From the NCBI GenBank assembly GCA_021799405.1, contig JAJZAL010000148.1, positions 1 to 13,213 of the forward strand: a DNA stretch of 13,213 nucleotides, given 5' to 3'. Numbering within the stretch: position 1 is the first letter of the stretch; each line of letters opens with the position of its first letter. This document shows positions 5,332 through 13,095 of the stretch, in pieces. Both the position numbers and the translations under genes were made by a program. This stretch comes from Acidobacteriota bacterium. Its GTDB lineage: Bacteria; Acidobacteriota; Terriglobia; Terriglobales; Acidobacteriaceae. The notes under the pieces were generated by a model that worked only from the letters and a program-made list of their open reading frames with translations, was not told the DNA's origin and ran no database searches.

Positions 5332-8300
5332 TGCTGATGACTGAACAGAATTCCATTCGCCGCCTCTTTTTGCAGCCGATCTTCTGGGCCCTCATCTACG
5401 GTGCCCTCATCGCCTACGGTGCCTACGCCTACTGGAAGATTCCTGTCGAGGTGCTGCCGCGCTTCAACTTTCCCATGATCAGCGTCATTACCCACCAGCC
5501 CGGCGCCACCGCCAGCGAGCTTGAAACAGAAATCAGCTGGCCGCTGGAAGGCGAAATCATGGCGCTGCCCAACCTTGTCGATGTGCGCTCCAGCATGGGC
5601 AACGGCGTGGTTGAAACCGACATCCGCTTCCGCGAAGGAACCAACAGCCAGCAGGACCTGATGGCCGTTAACAGCGCTATTGACCGCGCACGCGCCGAGA
5701 TGCCCGCCAACGTGCATCCCGTCTCTGAGATCATGGGCGACGCCATCGATGAAGTTGCCGATTACAGCCTCCAACTCCCCGTTTCCGTTGCCCCCGCCGA
5801 CGCTCAGCGCGCCGTCATGGCCAATGTCGTGCCCGCGTTGCGTGCCCTGCCCGGCGTCTATCAGGTGGAAGTTTACGGTGCTGGCCAGGAAGCACTCTGG
5901 GTGCAGCCTGACCTTGCCGCCATGTATCGCTATGGCGTCCCGGTTACGGCGCTACTCTCCGCTATCCAGCAGCAAGTCCTCATCAATCCCGGCGGCTACA
6001 TCACCGCCGGCCATCAGGATGTCTTCATCGAAGTCCGCGATCTTCCCACCCACGTTGCCGATATCGAGCAGATCCCCGTCCCATCCGCCAACGGCCCCAT
6101 CCCGCTTCATGACCTGGCGCACGTGGTCCGCGCTGCCGTGCCCACTCTCGACGCGGCCTTGCTCGACCGCCGCCCCAGCGTCGCGCTCGTCGTCTTCAAA
6201 CAGCCCGATGCATCCACTATCCCCGTCAACGAGAGCGTTCGCCGCACCCTCGCCGCGACCCTCAAGCAGCTTCCGCCCGGTGTCCGCTGGGTCAGCATCT
6301 ATAGCCAGGGCCATCTCGTGCACAGTGTCGGCGCCGACCTGGGCCGGAATCTCCTCATCGGAGGCGTCCTTGCTATCGGCGTGCTGCTCTGGGTTCTCGG
6401 CGCTGGCCGTGGTATCTGGATCCTTGTCCTCAGCATCCCGCTCTCGCTGCTGCTTGGGATCGCGGGCCTCTACGCCGCGGGCCAGAGCCTCAACCTCACG
6501 ACCCTCGGCGCGCTTACTGTCGCCGTCGGCCTGCTCTGCGATGACGGCATCATCGTCCTTGAAAGCATCTACCACCGCTGGGAGCAGGGCGATGAGCGCT
6601 GGCCCGGCGTCGTCCGCGGTCTGAAAGACATCGCCGGTCCCGATGTTACGGGCACTCTCACCACGGTCTCATCTTTCGCGCCGCTGCTCTTCGTCGGCGG
6701 ACTCGCCGGGTTGTTCTTCATCCCCTTCGCCCTGGCGATGACTTTCTCGCTTCTCGCCTCGCTGCTCATTTCTGTCAGCCTCATCCCCCTCAGCCTTGGC
6801 TTCCTTAAAGCCAAAGCCCGTACCAAACCCACCTCCGCCGGGAAGGCTCTCGATTTCCTTCGCAGCAAAAACGAGCGCCTCTTCGGCTTAGTCGCCCGTC
6901 ATCCCCGCTGGAGCCTAGCCGTCTGCGTGGTACTGCTCCTGGCCAGCCTTGCCGGGCTCGTCTTCGTACCCATCGACTTCCTTCCGTTACCCAACGAAGG
7001 CGTTCTGCTCGAAAGCTTCACCCTGCCGCCCGGCAGTTCACTGGTCGATACCGAGGCCGCCGTCATGAGCATGACCCGGCGCATGGCCGCCGACCCAGCC
7101 GTCAGCCATATCTTCACCCGCATAGGCTCGCCCTCCAACGGCATTTACACCGAACCCGCTTACGCTGGCGAAATTCAGATCGTACTCAAGCCCAACGTCA
7201 AGGTCGACAGCCTCGAAGACCTCAGCGACCGCCTCATGAAAGAAAGCCGAACCCCGGGCGTGCAGTTATCCATGGACACACCCACCATCGAGCGCGTCGG
7301 CGAAAGCCTCTTCGGGCTGCCGCAGCCGTTCGTCATTGATGTCTACGGCAGCAATGTGTCCGAAATGCGCTCGCTTGCCGCGCAGATGGTCGAGCGCCTG
7401 CGTCCCATCCCGGCGCTCAGCGGCATCTTCAACAACGACGGCTATCTCATCACGCAGCTTCAGATCACGCCCGACATGAACGCTCTCGCCGCGCGCCACA
7501 TCACGCCCGCCCAGCTCTACGCGCAAATCGCCCCGCTCTTCAATGGAGATATCGTCGCGCAGGTTCCCGAGGGCAACGTCCCGCTGGCGCTTTACATCCG
7601 CCTCGCCGACGCCCCCGATCACTCCATGGCCGAGTTGGCTCGCCTGCCGATCCGAACCGATGGCTGGACGCCCCTCGGCCAGCTTGCCACCATCCAACTG
7701 GCCCCCACGCCAAGCACGATCCGTCACATCGACGGTGCCCGCGCGCTCGAAATCCTCGCCACGCCGACCGGTCCTTTCAGCAGCACGATAGCGGCGGCGC
7801 GCAAGGCCCTCACGGGCCTGCAGATGCCATCCGGCTACCGCTATCAATTCGGCGGCCTCTTCCCGCAGCTTGAAGATGCAGCCATCGGCCTTCTCGCCGC
7901 GGCCCTTGCCGCCTTCGTGCTCATGGTCGCCATTATGATCCTGCAATTCGACGGCCTGCTCGTTCCCGGTCTGCTCCTGTTGCAAATTCCGCTCGCCTTC
8001 ACCGGAGGCGCCGCCGCCCTGCTCATCAGCGGTGTTGGCCTCAATGCCATCGGCATGGTCGCCTTCCTCACGCTTGTTGGCATTGGCCTCAATCACGGCA
8101 TCGTGCTTCTTTACCGCACTCGCCGCAATGAAGCCTCCGGCATGGACCCCGAATCCGCTGTCCGCGAGGCCATCCACGTTCGCTTCCGTCCCATCGCGCT
8201 CACCACTCTCACCGCCGTGCTCGGCATGTTGCCCACCGCCCTGGGCTGGGGCCAGGGAGCAGCGCCCGAACAGGGCCTTGCCGCCGTCGTCCTCGGTGGC

Positions 8301-8393
8301 ATCCTCTGGAGCGCCATCCTCAGCACCAACCTTTTGCCCGCGCTTTACCTGCACATGCGACGCAAGCAACTCGCCAAGGAGGCCCAGCCATGA
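5331..8393 (+). CDS. RND-family efflux permease (inner-membrane pump)
   Basis: The 1020-residue protein is the proton-driven pump of the tripartite system. It has the RND plan: helix 1 at about 17-34, a porter domain with PGATASELETEISWPLE near residues 57-73, helices 2-6 at 340-492, helix 7 at 526-547, a second porter domain, and helices 8-12 at 850-1008. Helix 4 carries VGLLCDDGIIVLES with D404-D405, matching the Asp pair of drug-type RND pumps rather than the single-Asp DGAV pattern of CzcA-type metal pumps. In helix 10 the position of the usual Lys is Asn (N921) followed by H922 in GIGLNHGIVLL. The RFRPIALTTLTAVLGMLP motif (951-968) is canonical. ATG 5331 overlaps the adaptor stop; ATG 5337 is an alternative. 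Its end overlaps the next gene by four bases (ATGA). The substrate cannot be named from sequence. Confidence 0.95.
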   Translation: MLMTEQNSIRRLFLQPIFWALIYGALIAYGAYAYWKIPVEVLPRFNFPMISVITHQPGATASELETEISWPLEGEIMALPNLVDVRSSMGNGVVETDIRFREGTNSQQDLMAVNSAIDRARAEMPANVHPVSEIMGDAIDEVADYSLQLPVSVAPADAQRAVMANVVPALRALPGVYQVEVYGAGQEALWVQPDLAAMYRYGVPVTALLSAIQQQVLINPGGYITAGHQDVFIEVRDLPTHVADIEQIPVPSANGPIPLHDLAHVVRAAVPTLDAALLDRRPSVALVVFKQPDASTIPVNESVRRTLAATLKQLPPGVRWVSIYSQGHLVHSVGADLGRNLLIGGVLAIGVLLWVLGAGRGIWILVLSIPLSLLLGIAGLYAAGQSLNLTTLGALTVAVGLLCDDGIIVLESIYHRWEQGDERWPGVVRGLKDIAGPDVTGTLTTVSSFAPLLFVGGLAGLFFIPFALAMTFSLLASLLISVSLIPLSLGFLKAKARTKPTSAGKALDFLRSKNERLFGLVARHPRWSLAVCVVLLLASLAGLVFVPIDFLPLPNEGVLLESFTLPPGSSLVDTEAAVMSMTRRMAADPAVSHIFTRIGSPSNGIYTEPAYAGEIQIVLKPNVKVDSLEDLSDRLMKESRTPGVQLSMDTPTIERVGESLFGLPQPFVIDVYGSNVSEMRSLAAQMVERLRPIPALSGIFNNDGYLITQLQITPDMNALAARHITPAQLYAQIAPLFNGDIVAQVPEGNVPLALYIRLADAPDHSMAELARLPIRTDGWTPLGQLATIQLAPTPSTIRHIDGARALEILATPTGPFSSTIAAARKALTGLQMPSGYRYQFGGLFPQLEDAAIGLLAAALAAFVLMVAIMILQFDGLLVPGLLLLQIPLAFTGGAAALLISGVGLNAIGMVAFLTLVGIGLNHGIVLLYRTRRNEASGMDPESAVREAIHVRFRPIALTTLTAVLGMLPTALGWGQGAAPEQGLAAVVLGGILWSAILSTNLLPALYLHMRRKQLAKEAQP

Positions 8394-9727
8394 AATTCCG
8401 CCTTTCCATATCGAGCTCTGCCGTTCTGCTGCTCAGCCTTGCTCTCTGCGGTTGCGTGCATTACAAGCCTGAACCGCTGCCCATCGCCCCCGATCTCCAG
8501 AAGACGCCACAGATCAACGTCGCCGCCAAGCAGTACTGGCTCCCGGGTCTCGCGCCGCACGCCGTCTCGCCCAAGGGTCTGGACGAAACCACCGTCATGA
8601 CGCTGGCCGTCTTCAACAATCCCGATCTCAAGGCCGCTCGCCTCCAGACCGGGGTCGCCAATGCTCAACTGCTCCAGGCCGGCTTGCTTCCCGATCCCCA
8701 ATTCAACGCCAGCTTCGCCACCTCCGCCCTCGACTATGGCGGGGTCCTCGGCCTTAGCCAGCAGATCCAGACCCTGCTGACGCGCGGCGCCGCCAAGGCT
8801 GCGGCCAGAGCCGCCGGCCAGCAGGTCAACCTCAATATCCTCTGGCAGGAGTGGCAGGTCGCCGAGCAGGCTCGCGAGATCTTCATCCAACTCCGCGCCG
8901 ATGCTCAACTCCAATCCGTCCTAACTTCCACGCGCGCCATCCTTCAGGACCGCTACAACCGCGACCGGGCCGCTATGCAGCGTGGCGATGAAACCGCCGG
9001 CACCGTCGCCGCTGACCTCAACGCGCTCGCCGACGCCGACACTACCCTCCGCCAGCTCCAGACTGAAGTCAACCTCAATGGCCACTCTCTCAACGCTCTC
9101 CTCGGTCTCGATCCCAATGCACATCTTCACCTCATCGGCCCCATAGCCATGCCCGCGCTTTCGCAAAGTGACTATGACAAAGCCATAGCCACGCTTCCGC
9201 AGCACCGCGCCGACCTGTTAGCTCTTCAGGCTGGCTACCGCAGTCAGGAGGAAACCCTGCGCGAGGCCATCCTTGCGCAATTTCCCGCGCTCAGCGCCGG
9301 GGTCGAGTTGGAGCGCGACCCCGTGGAAGGCGTCAATGCCTTCGGTCCCCGCGTTAGCCTAAGCCTACCCATCTTCAATCGCAACCGCGGCCAGGTAGCC
9401 ATCCAGCAAGCCACCCGCGCTGTTCTCCGCCAGACCTACCAGGCCCGCCTCGACGCCGCGCAAAGCCAGGCCGACCAGGTTTGGCAAGCCTCCCGCATCT
9501 TGTCCGCGCAGATAAAAGACCTCGATGCCCAATTACCCGAGTTAGCCAAGACCGCCGCCGCTGCCCGGCAAAGCATGCGCCGGTACAATCTCGACGCCCC
9601 GCTTTACGTAACTCTCGAATCCAATCTGTTAACCAAGCGCGCCGAAGCCATTCGCCTGCAGGCATCTCTCGAAAGCGCGCGGTCGGCCCTGCGAACTCTG
9701 CTAGGTCTTCCATTCGAGTCCCAGTGA
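8390..9727 (+). CDS. TolC/OEP-family outer membrane factor, lipoprotein
   Basis: The 445-residue product is the outer-membrane channel of the pump. The N-terminus is a lipoprotein signal: hydrophobic to residue 19, then LCGC, so C22 should be lipidated. Two OEP repeats follow. The first runs from about 65 (VMTLAVFNNPDLKAARLQTG) to 240 (SLNALLGLD), the second from about 262 (YDKAIATLPQHRADLLAL) to 440 (ALRTLLGL), each with long coiled helices. RVSLSLPIFNRNRGQVAIQQ at 321-340 is the strand-turn motif seen in Czc/Cus-type channel proteins. The start is ATG 8390 with AAGGAGG at 8376-8382, and the ATGA overlap couples it to the permease. Gene order here is adaptor, permease, channel, whereas classical Czc operons place the channel first. 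Confidence 0.93.
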   Translation: MKFRLSISSSAVLLLSLALCGCVHYKPEPLPIAPDLQKTPQINVAAKQYWLPGLAPHAVSPKGLDETTVMTLAVFNNPDLKAARLQTGVANAQLLQAGLLPDPQFNASFATSALDYGGVLGLSQQIQTLLTRGAAKAAARAAGQQVNLNILWQEWQVAEQAREIFIQLRADAQLQSVLTSTRAILQDRYNRDRAAMQRGDETAGTVAADLNALADADTTLRQLQTEVNLNGHSLNALLGLDPNAHLHLIGPIAMPALSQSDYDKAIATLPQHRADLLALQAGYRSQEETLREAILAQFPALSAGVELERDPVEGVNAFGPRVSLSLPIFNRNRGQVAIQQATRAVLRQTYQARLDAAQSQADQVWQASRILSAQIKDLDAQLPELAKTAAAARQSMRRYNLDAPLYVTLESNLLTKRAEAIRLQASLESARSALRTLLGLPFESQ

Positions 9728-9908
9728 ATGAATGAATGACGGAGGATAAAGCCGCATCTTCTTTGCCGAAGAATAAGTTCCAGGCTTCTCTTTGCGCGTG
9801 CTTACTTGATCGCGGAGCATCGACTATGCTGTACTGGCGCTGCGTAACAATAAACGCAGATCCTGGCATATCACTGCCCTCGGCTCCTCGCGGACACTCA
9901 CAATCCAA

Positions 9909-11198
9909 ATGGACGGAATCAGTACAGCCCCCGAGCACACGATGCAGAGCAGCTACAAGTGGTGCGTCATTGCCATGCTGTGGTTCGCATGCTTTCTGAA
10001 CTATGCAGATCGTCAGGCCATCTTTGTGCTGTTTCCGCTGCTGCGTATTCACTTCCACCTCTCTGATATGCAGTTGGCGCTGCTCGGCTCATCATTTATG
10101 TGGACGTATGCCGGCTTTGGTCTGGTTACCGGCTGGCTCGGCGACTGGTGCTCCCGGAAGATGCTGATCCTGGCGGGTCTGCTCTTTTGGCTGGGCATCA
10201 CCGGGGCTACCATCATCACGCACAAATACTGGCAACTATCTCTGTTGCGTGCGCTCAGCGGCATGTCGGAGGCCATTTACTTCCCCGCAGCGATGTCGAT
10301 GATCAGCGATTACCACGGTCCCGCGACACGTTCCCGCGCCATGGCGCTGCATCAATCGGCCGTCTATGCGGGGACCGTGGGCGGCGGAGTTTTAGCCTCT
10401 CTGCTGGGCGAGCGATTCGGATGGCGCTCCAGTTTCATCGGCCTTGGGGCCTTGGGCTTGTCTGTCTTCTTCGTCTTGTTTCTCTTCCTGAAGGAGCCGC
10501 AGCGCAATCGCTCGATTCCTGAGCGATCCGGAGCAAGCCGGCACTCTGCGCGCATTGCTGTACGCGATATTCTCGCTGATACTCTGGCCGCGCCGCTTGT
10601 GCTCCGACTAATCGTCGCGTTTATCGGAGCCAACTTTGTGGCCATGATCTTCATGGTGTGGTTGCCGTCTTTCCTTTTTCGCAAGTTTCATATGAGCCTC
10701 TCCATGGCCGGATTCAACGCGACCATCTACCTGCAGGTTGCTTCAGTTGCTGGCGTGCTCTTTGGCGGCGTCCTGGCCGACATGCTGGCGCGCAGAGACC
10801 GCGGCGGAAGAATGAAAACCCAGGCATTCGGCTTGCTCGCAGGTGTCGCATTTCTCTTTCTTACTGGTTGGGCTCTGTCGCTTCAGCTTCTCGTCGCGGG
10901 CATGATTGGGTTTGGCTTCTCGAAAGGAATCTACGACTCGAATATATGGGCATCCTTGCATGATGTGGTGCCCCCGGAACGGAGAGCCGTCGCTGTCGGC
11001 ATTATGAACTCGCTTGGATGGATCGGTGGAGGCGTGGCTCCTCTTGCCGTGGCAGCAGGCTCCAGGCGCTTTGGCATGGGAGATTGCTTGAGCGCTACCT
11101 CGCTCGTTTATGTTGTAGTCGCCGCCATTCTGCTCTGGAACGCCCGCCATGCAATTCGTGAGACAAGTCATCGCGCTCAGACAAAATTGCCGACATGA
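9909..11198 (+). CDS. Major facilitator superfamily transporter
   Basis: The 429-residue product has the 12-helix MFS layout with a central basic loop at about residues 198-220. Helix 1 ends in FLNYADRQAIF, the N-Y-x-D-R pattern common in the anion:cation symporter (ACS) and related families. The loop between helices 2 and 3 carries the MFS motif A as GWLGDWCSRKMLI (residues 75-87). Helix 4 has RALSGMSEAIYFPAAMSMIS. The ACS-type family carries organic acids, sugar acids or similar anions; the substrate is not known here. The start is uncertain. ATG 9909 gives the longest frame, but ATG 9942 (residue 12) places the first helix at the usual distance, and neither has a good ribosome site. It is 181 bases after the pump operon and is probably transcribed separately. 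No intrinsic terminator is seen after its stop. Confidence 0.91.
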   Translation: MDGISTAPEHTMQSSYKWCVIAMLWFACFLNYADRQAIFVLFPLLRIHFHLSDMQLALLGSSFMWTYAGFGLVTGWLGDWCSRKMLILAGLLFWLGITGATIITHKYWQLSLLRALSGMSEAIYFPAAMSMISDYHGPATRSRAMALHQSAVYAGTVGGGVLASLLGERFGWRSSFIGLGALGLSVFFVLFLFLKEPQRNRSIPERSGASRHSARIAVRDILADTLAAPLVLRLIVAFIGANFVAMIFMVWLPSFLFRKFHMSLSMAGFNATIYLQVASVAGVLFGGVLADMLARRDRGGRMKTQAFGLLAGVAFLFLTGWALSLQLLVAGMIGFGFSKGIYDSNIWASLHDVVPPERRAVAVGIMNSLGWIGGGVAPLAVAAGSRRFGMGDCLSATSLVYVVVAAILLWNARHAIRETSHRAQTKLPT

Positions 11199-11225
11199 CT
11201 TTGGATCGCTAATTTCATTGACGGG

Positions 11226-11405
11226 TTACTCTCCGGCAGCGCCCACCTCCACTTCAACGGCTGCGCTCCAGTGATTTTGCGGGTCGAACAAATTACAGTG
11301 AACCGCAATGAGCCTCTGATTGCTGATATCAACCAAGGGCATAACCCCAATTCGATTCGAAGTGATATTCTGCAAAGTCGCAAGCCGGACCCGCGATACT
11401 CCCTC
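11226..11405 (-). pseudogene. Possible 3' remnant of a protein-coding gene
   Basis: On the minus strand an open frame of 59 codons ends in TAA at 11228-11226. It contains the peptide stretch PLVDISNQRLIAVHCNLFDP followed by QNHWSAAVEVEVGAAGE. The composition looks more protein-like than most shadow frames. It is closed upstream by a stop at 11408-11406, and the only ATG is at 11342, which would leave 38 residues with no ribosome site. It may be the tail of a decayed gene, or chance. It is convergent with the MFS gene, ending 27 bases after that gene's stop codon. I recognise no family. Confidence 0.2.
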
Positions 11406-11447
11406 TTACGGAAAGAGGCGCTGAGTCTGCAGGAGCCAGATAACTGA

Positions 11448-11470
11448 TTTATTTCGAAAAACTTAGGAGG
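11448..11470 (+). repeat. Copy 1 of an imperfect AGGAGG-ending repeat
   Basis: These 23 bases (beginning TTTATTTCGAAA and ending TTAGGAGG) match 12486-12507 at about 19 of 23 positions with one gap. Both copies end in AGGAGG and are followed within a few bases by an ATG that opens only a very short frame (2 codons here). The two copies flank the LuxR-type regulator gene. Confidence 0.35.
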
Positions 11471-11556
11471 GAAATGCACTAATTCTTCCGGGCTATGCGT
11501 AAATCGCTCCTGAGCGTGCTGATGTCATGGACGAGTAATTTTCGTAACGCGATGTA

Positions 11557-11568
11557 GGGGTTTTCCCC
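11557..11568. promoter_or_regulatory. Palindrome GGGG-TTTT-CCCC (candidate operator)
   Basis: Four G, four T and four C form an inverted repeat about 55 bases upstream of the regulator's start codon. The distance fits an operator near the promoter, for example for autoregulation. It could also form a small hairpin in the leader. No clear -35/-10 pair was found around it. Confidence 0.3.
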
Positions 11569-11623
11569 GATTTGAAAACAATAGTGACATGGATGACCAT
11601 TGAATATAGATAGCGGAGGGGGC

Positions 11624-12373
11624 GTGATTGAGCCTCCTCTCAACCGGACGCTTGTCCAAGGAGACGGCTCCTTCGTGACCATCCGCTGTTTATCCCGTCG
11701 GCTGGCTGTTTGTCCGATTTCGAAGCACCCTGGCTTGTTGACCACGATTGAAGGTCTGCTGGCTAAGACGGATTTCAAGGTGATGCATTTTCGCATCGAG
11801 CCAGAGCAACTGGGCTATCTGCACAGGGGTTCCGAGAGAACGAGGGAATTTGCCCGCTTACCTCACGCTTCAGTCTTTGTGTTGGACGGAAACTCACTCA
11901 ACCTTGGGATCGAGTCGCTGATTGAGAGAATTCGCACGCAATATCCGCGCGCCAAACTGCTGGTCATAAAAGAAACGACTCGGGATGAAAAGGTCTTCCC
12001 CTTTCTCCGCATGGGAGTGAAAGGGGTGGTGCGGTATGCGGACGCGGAGAAAGATCTGACGGACGCCGTGAAGGCTGTGGCTGGCGGTGATTTCTGGATC
12101 CAGAGCCAGCAGCTTGTGCGGTTCGTCGACTGGGTGCTTTCTACTCCTTCCTACCGGGGCACTTTGAACGGGCCCGGAGTGCTGAGTCGGCGCGAACGCG
12201 AGGTGCTTATGTCTATCCTGACTGGGCAGACGAACAAGGAAATTGCCTCGGCCTTAAATATCTCCGAGCGCACCGTCAAGTTTCATGTCTCTCACCTGCT
12301 GCAAAAGATGGGGGCGCACCGGAGAGCTGATCTCATCGCCAGGCAACACCAGCTTTGGCCAGCGATCTCGTAA
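11624..12373 (+). CDS. NarL/LuxR-type regulator with degenerate receiver domain
   Basis: From GTG 11624 the product has 249 residues. The C-terminal LuxR-type helix-turn-helix is intact at about 187-239: LSRREREVLMSILTGQTNKE followed by IASALNISERTVKFHVSHLL and QKMGAHRRADLIA. The N-terminal 25-150 region folds like a response-regulator receiver. D88 in VFVLDGNSL fits the phosphoacceptor position, but the acidic pair is replaced (ISKHP where DDHP is usual, residues 32-36), the usual Thr/Ser is Lys (LLVIKE) and the usual Lys is lost (GVVRYAD). It may therefore work without phosphorylation. GTG 11624 was chosen because GGAGGG lies at 11615-11620; a TTG at 11600 would add 8 residues. No histidine kinase gene is adjacent, so it is an orphan regulator whose target is unknown. 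Confidence 0.9.
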   Translation: MIEPPLNRTLVQGDGSFVTIRCLSRRLAVCPISKHPGLLTTIEGLLAKTDFKVMHFRIEPEQLGYLHRGSERTREFARLPHASVFVLDGNSLNLGIESLIERIRTQYPRAKLLVIKETTRDEKVFPFLRMGVKGVVRYADAEKDLTDAVKAVAGGDFWIQSQQLVRFVDWVLSTPSYRGTLNGPGVLSRREREVLMSILTGQTNKEIASALNISERTVKFHVSHLLQKMGAHRRADLIARQHQLWPAIS

Positions 12374-12427
12374 GCGCAATTGCAACTGGAAGCCTCCTGA
12401 TAGCGAACAGCATTACGCGAAGACAAT

Positions 12428-12451
12428 TGCATGTGCACAAATTTACATGCA
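12428..12451. repeat. Inverted repeat TGCATGT / ACATGCA
   Basis: Perfect 7-base arms at 12428-12434 and 12445-12451 are separated by a 10-base loop, 55 bases after the regulator's stop codon. There is no T-run, so it is not a standard terminator. It could be an mRNA 3' hairpin or a protein-binding site. Confidence 0.3.
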
Positions 12452-12485
12452 TCCGATCGAAGCTCATGCGGTGAACCGGTTGGCG

Positions 12486-12507
12486 TTTATTCGCAAATTT
12501 TAGGAGG
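12486..12507 (+). repeat. Copy 2 of the imperfect AGGAGG-ending repeat
   Basis: These 22 bases (beginning TTTATTCGCAAA and ending TTAGGAGG) resemble 11448-11470. An ATG follows at 12509, only one base after AGGAGG, too close for normal initiation. It opens a frame that stops after two codons (ATG AAT AG... reads ATG-AAT-AGC-AAG onward to a stop at 12576, 22 codons). Confidence 0.35.
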
Positions 12508-12521
12508 AATGAATAGCAAGT

Positions 12522-12869
12522 TCAATGTGCGAATGCCAGTACCGATCGTACTGCCGCCAGAATTGCATACATCATAAATAGCAAGGCGGAGTAATGGAAA
12601 AGATCAAGGAATGAAGGTTCCCCTCGTGAGACAAGGATGATGTGCCCTAAGCAGTTAATGGATATGACGCAAAGAAGCAAGGCACTTAAATCACGATCGG
12701 CGGGCGAAGCCGCCCTTGCCCATGCAAAGAGTCGTATGCAGTCTACACATATCATCAGCATAGAGGAACTGCTGAGCATCACCTCGACATTCTGGGTCTC
12801 GAAGTTTGACCTCGTTCTCACGCGCCTCGGTGCTACCGCAGTATTTAGCGATACCAGCAGCCCACTCAT
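12522..12869 (-). CDS. Possible small membrane protein, unrecognised
   Basis: The minus strand encodes up to 115 residues. Three hydrophobic segments lie at about residues 30-50, 62-81 and 88-111, for example LSALLLCVISINCLGHIILV and LFHYSALLFMMYAILAAV, separated by charged loops. This pattern is more consistent with a real membrane protein than with a shadow frame. A stop lies two codons upstream of ATG 12869, so it cannot be longer. There is no good ribosome site, and ATG at residue 31 or 37 may be the true start. An 85-codon frame on the plus strand (12637-12894) overlaps it but has no membrane or domain pattern. No family is recognised; it may be a remnant. Confidence 0.35.
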   Translation of the reverse strand: MSGLLVSLNTAVAPRRVRTRSNFETQNVEVMLSSSSMLMICVDCIRLFAWARAASPADRDLSALLLCVISINCLGHIILVSRGEPSFLDLFHYSALLFMMYAILAAVRSVLAFAH

Positions 12870-12889
12870 GGCTCGTTACCAAAGTTCGA

Positions 12890-12905
12890 TATAAGTACAC
12901 TTATA
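12890..12905. promoter_or_regulatory. Inverted repeat TATAAGT-AC-ACTTATA
   Basis: Two perfect 7-base arms are separated by AC, 21 bases upstream of the ATG of the possible minus-strand membrane gene. Position and symmetry suit an operator for that gene. No regulator is assigned. Confidence 0.35.
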
Positions 12906-13095
12906 CACCGACCGTATATGTCAGTAATAACCCTGTCCAGAAAACTCCTGCAGATATCTCTCATAACCATAATCAGGACTGCATCGCGACCTAACCAACG
13001 CAAGCATGGATACCCCGCAGCTTCAGATTGGGCTCAAGCATGAGCGAAGATCATGGGCTTCAGATGTTGACTACCTCCAAGAAATACATATTCAA

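Larger units (their letters stand above)
11199..11623. other. Intergenic region between the MFS gene and the LuxR-type regulator
   Basis: These 425 bases hold no clear intact gene. They contain a possible gene remnant on the minus strand (11226-11405), one copy of an AGGAGG-ending repeat (11448-11470) and a GGGG-TTTT-CCCC palindrome (11557-11568) near the regulator start, each listed separately. An AGGAGG at 11465-11470 precedes an ATG at 11474 whose frame stops after two codons. Confidence 0.5.

Noticed and set aside
5680..6624. 314-codon plus-strand frame inside the permease gene
   Set aside because: Its Ser/Pro/Ala-rich composition is typical of an out-of-frame reading of GC-rich codons; the permease frame is unambiguous.
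7266..8369. 367-codon minus-strand frame opposite the permease C-terminal half
   Set aside because: Shadow frame with Gly/Glu/Asp-rich low-complexity product lying fully within a canonical RND gene.
9736..9999. 87-codon plus-strand frame between the channel and MFS genes
   Set aside because: It overlaps the MFS start in another frame and shows no motif or membrane pattern; the short GAAT tandem repeat at its start is only three units.
11177..11479. 100-codon minus-strand frame after the MFS gene
   Set aside because: It overlaps the MFS 3' end, lacks a ribosome site, and its product looks less protein-like than the alternative frame at 11226-11405.
12637..12894. 85-codon plus-strand frame
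   Set aside because: It is antisense to a better membrane-protein-like frame, has AAGG too close to the ATG, and has no recognisable domain.
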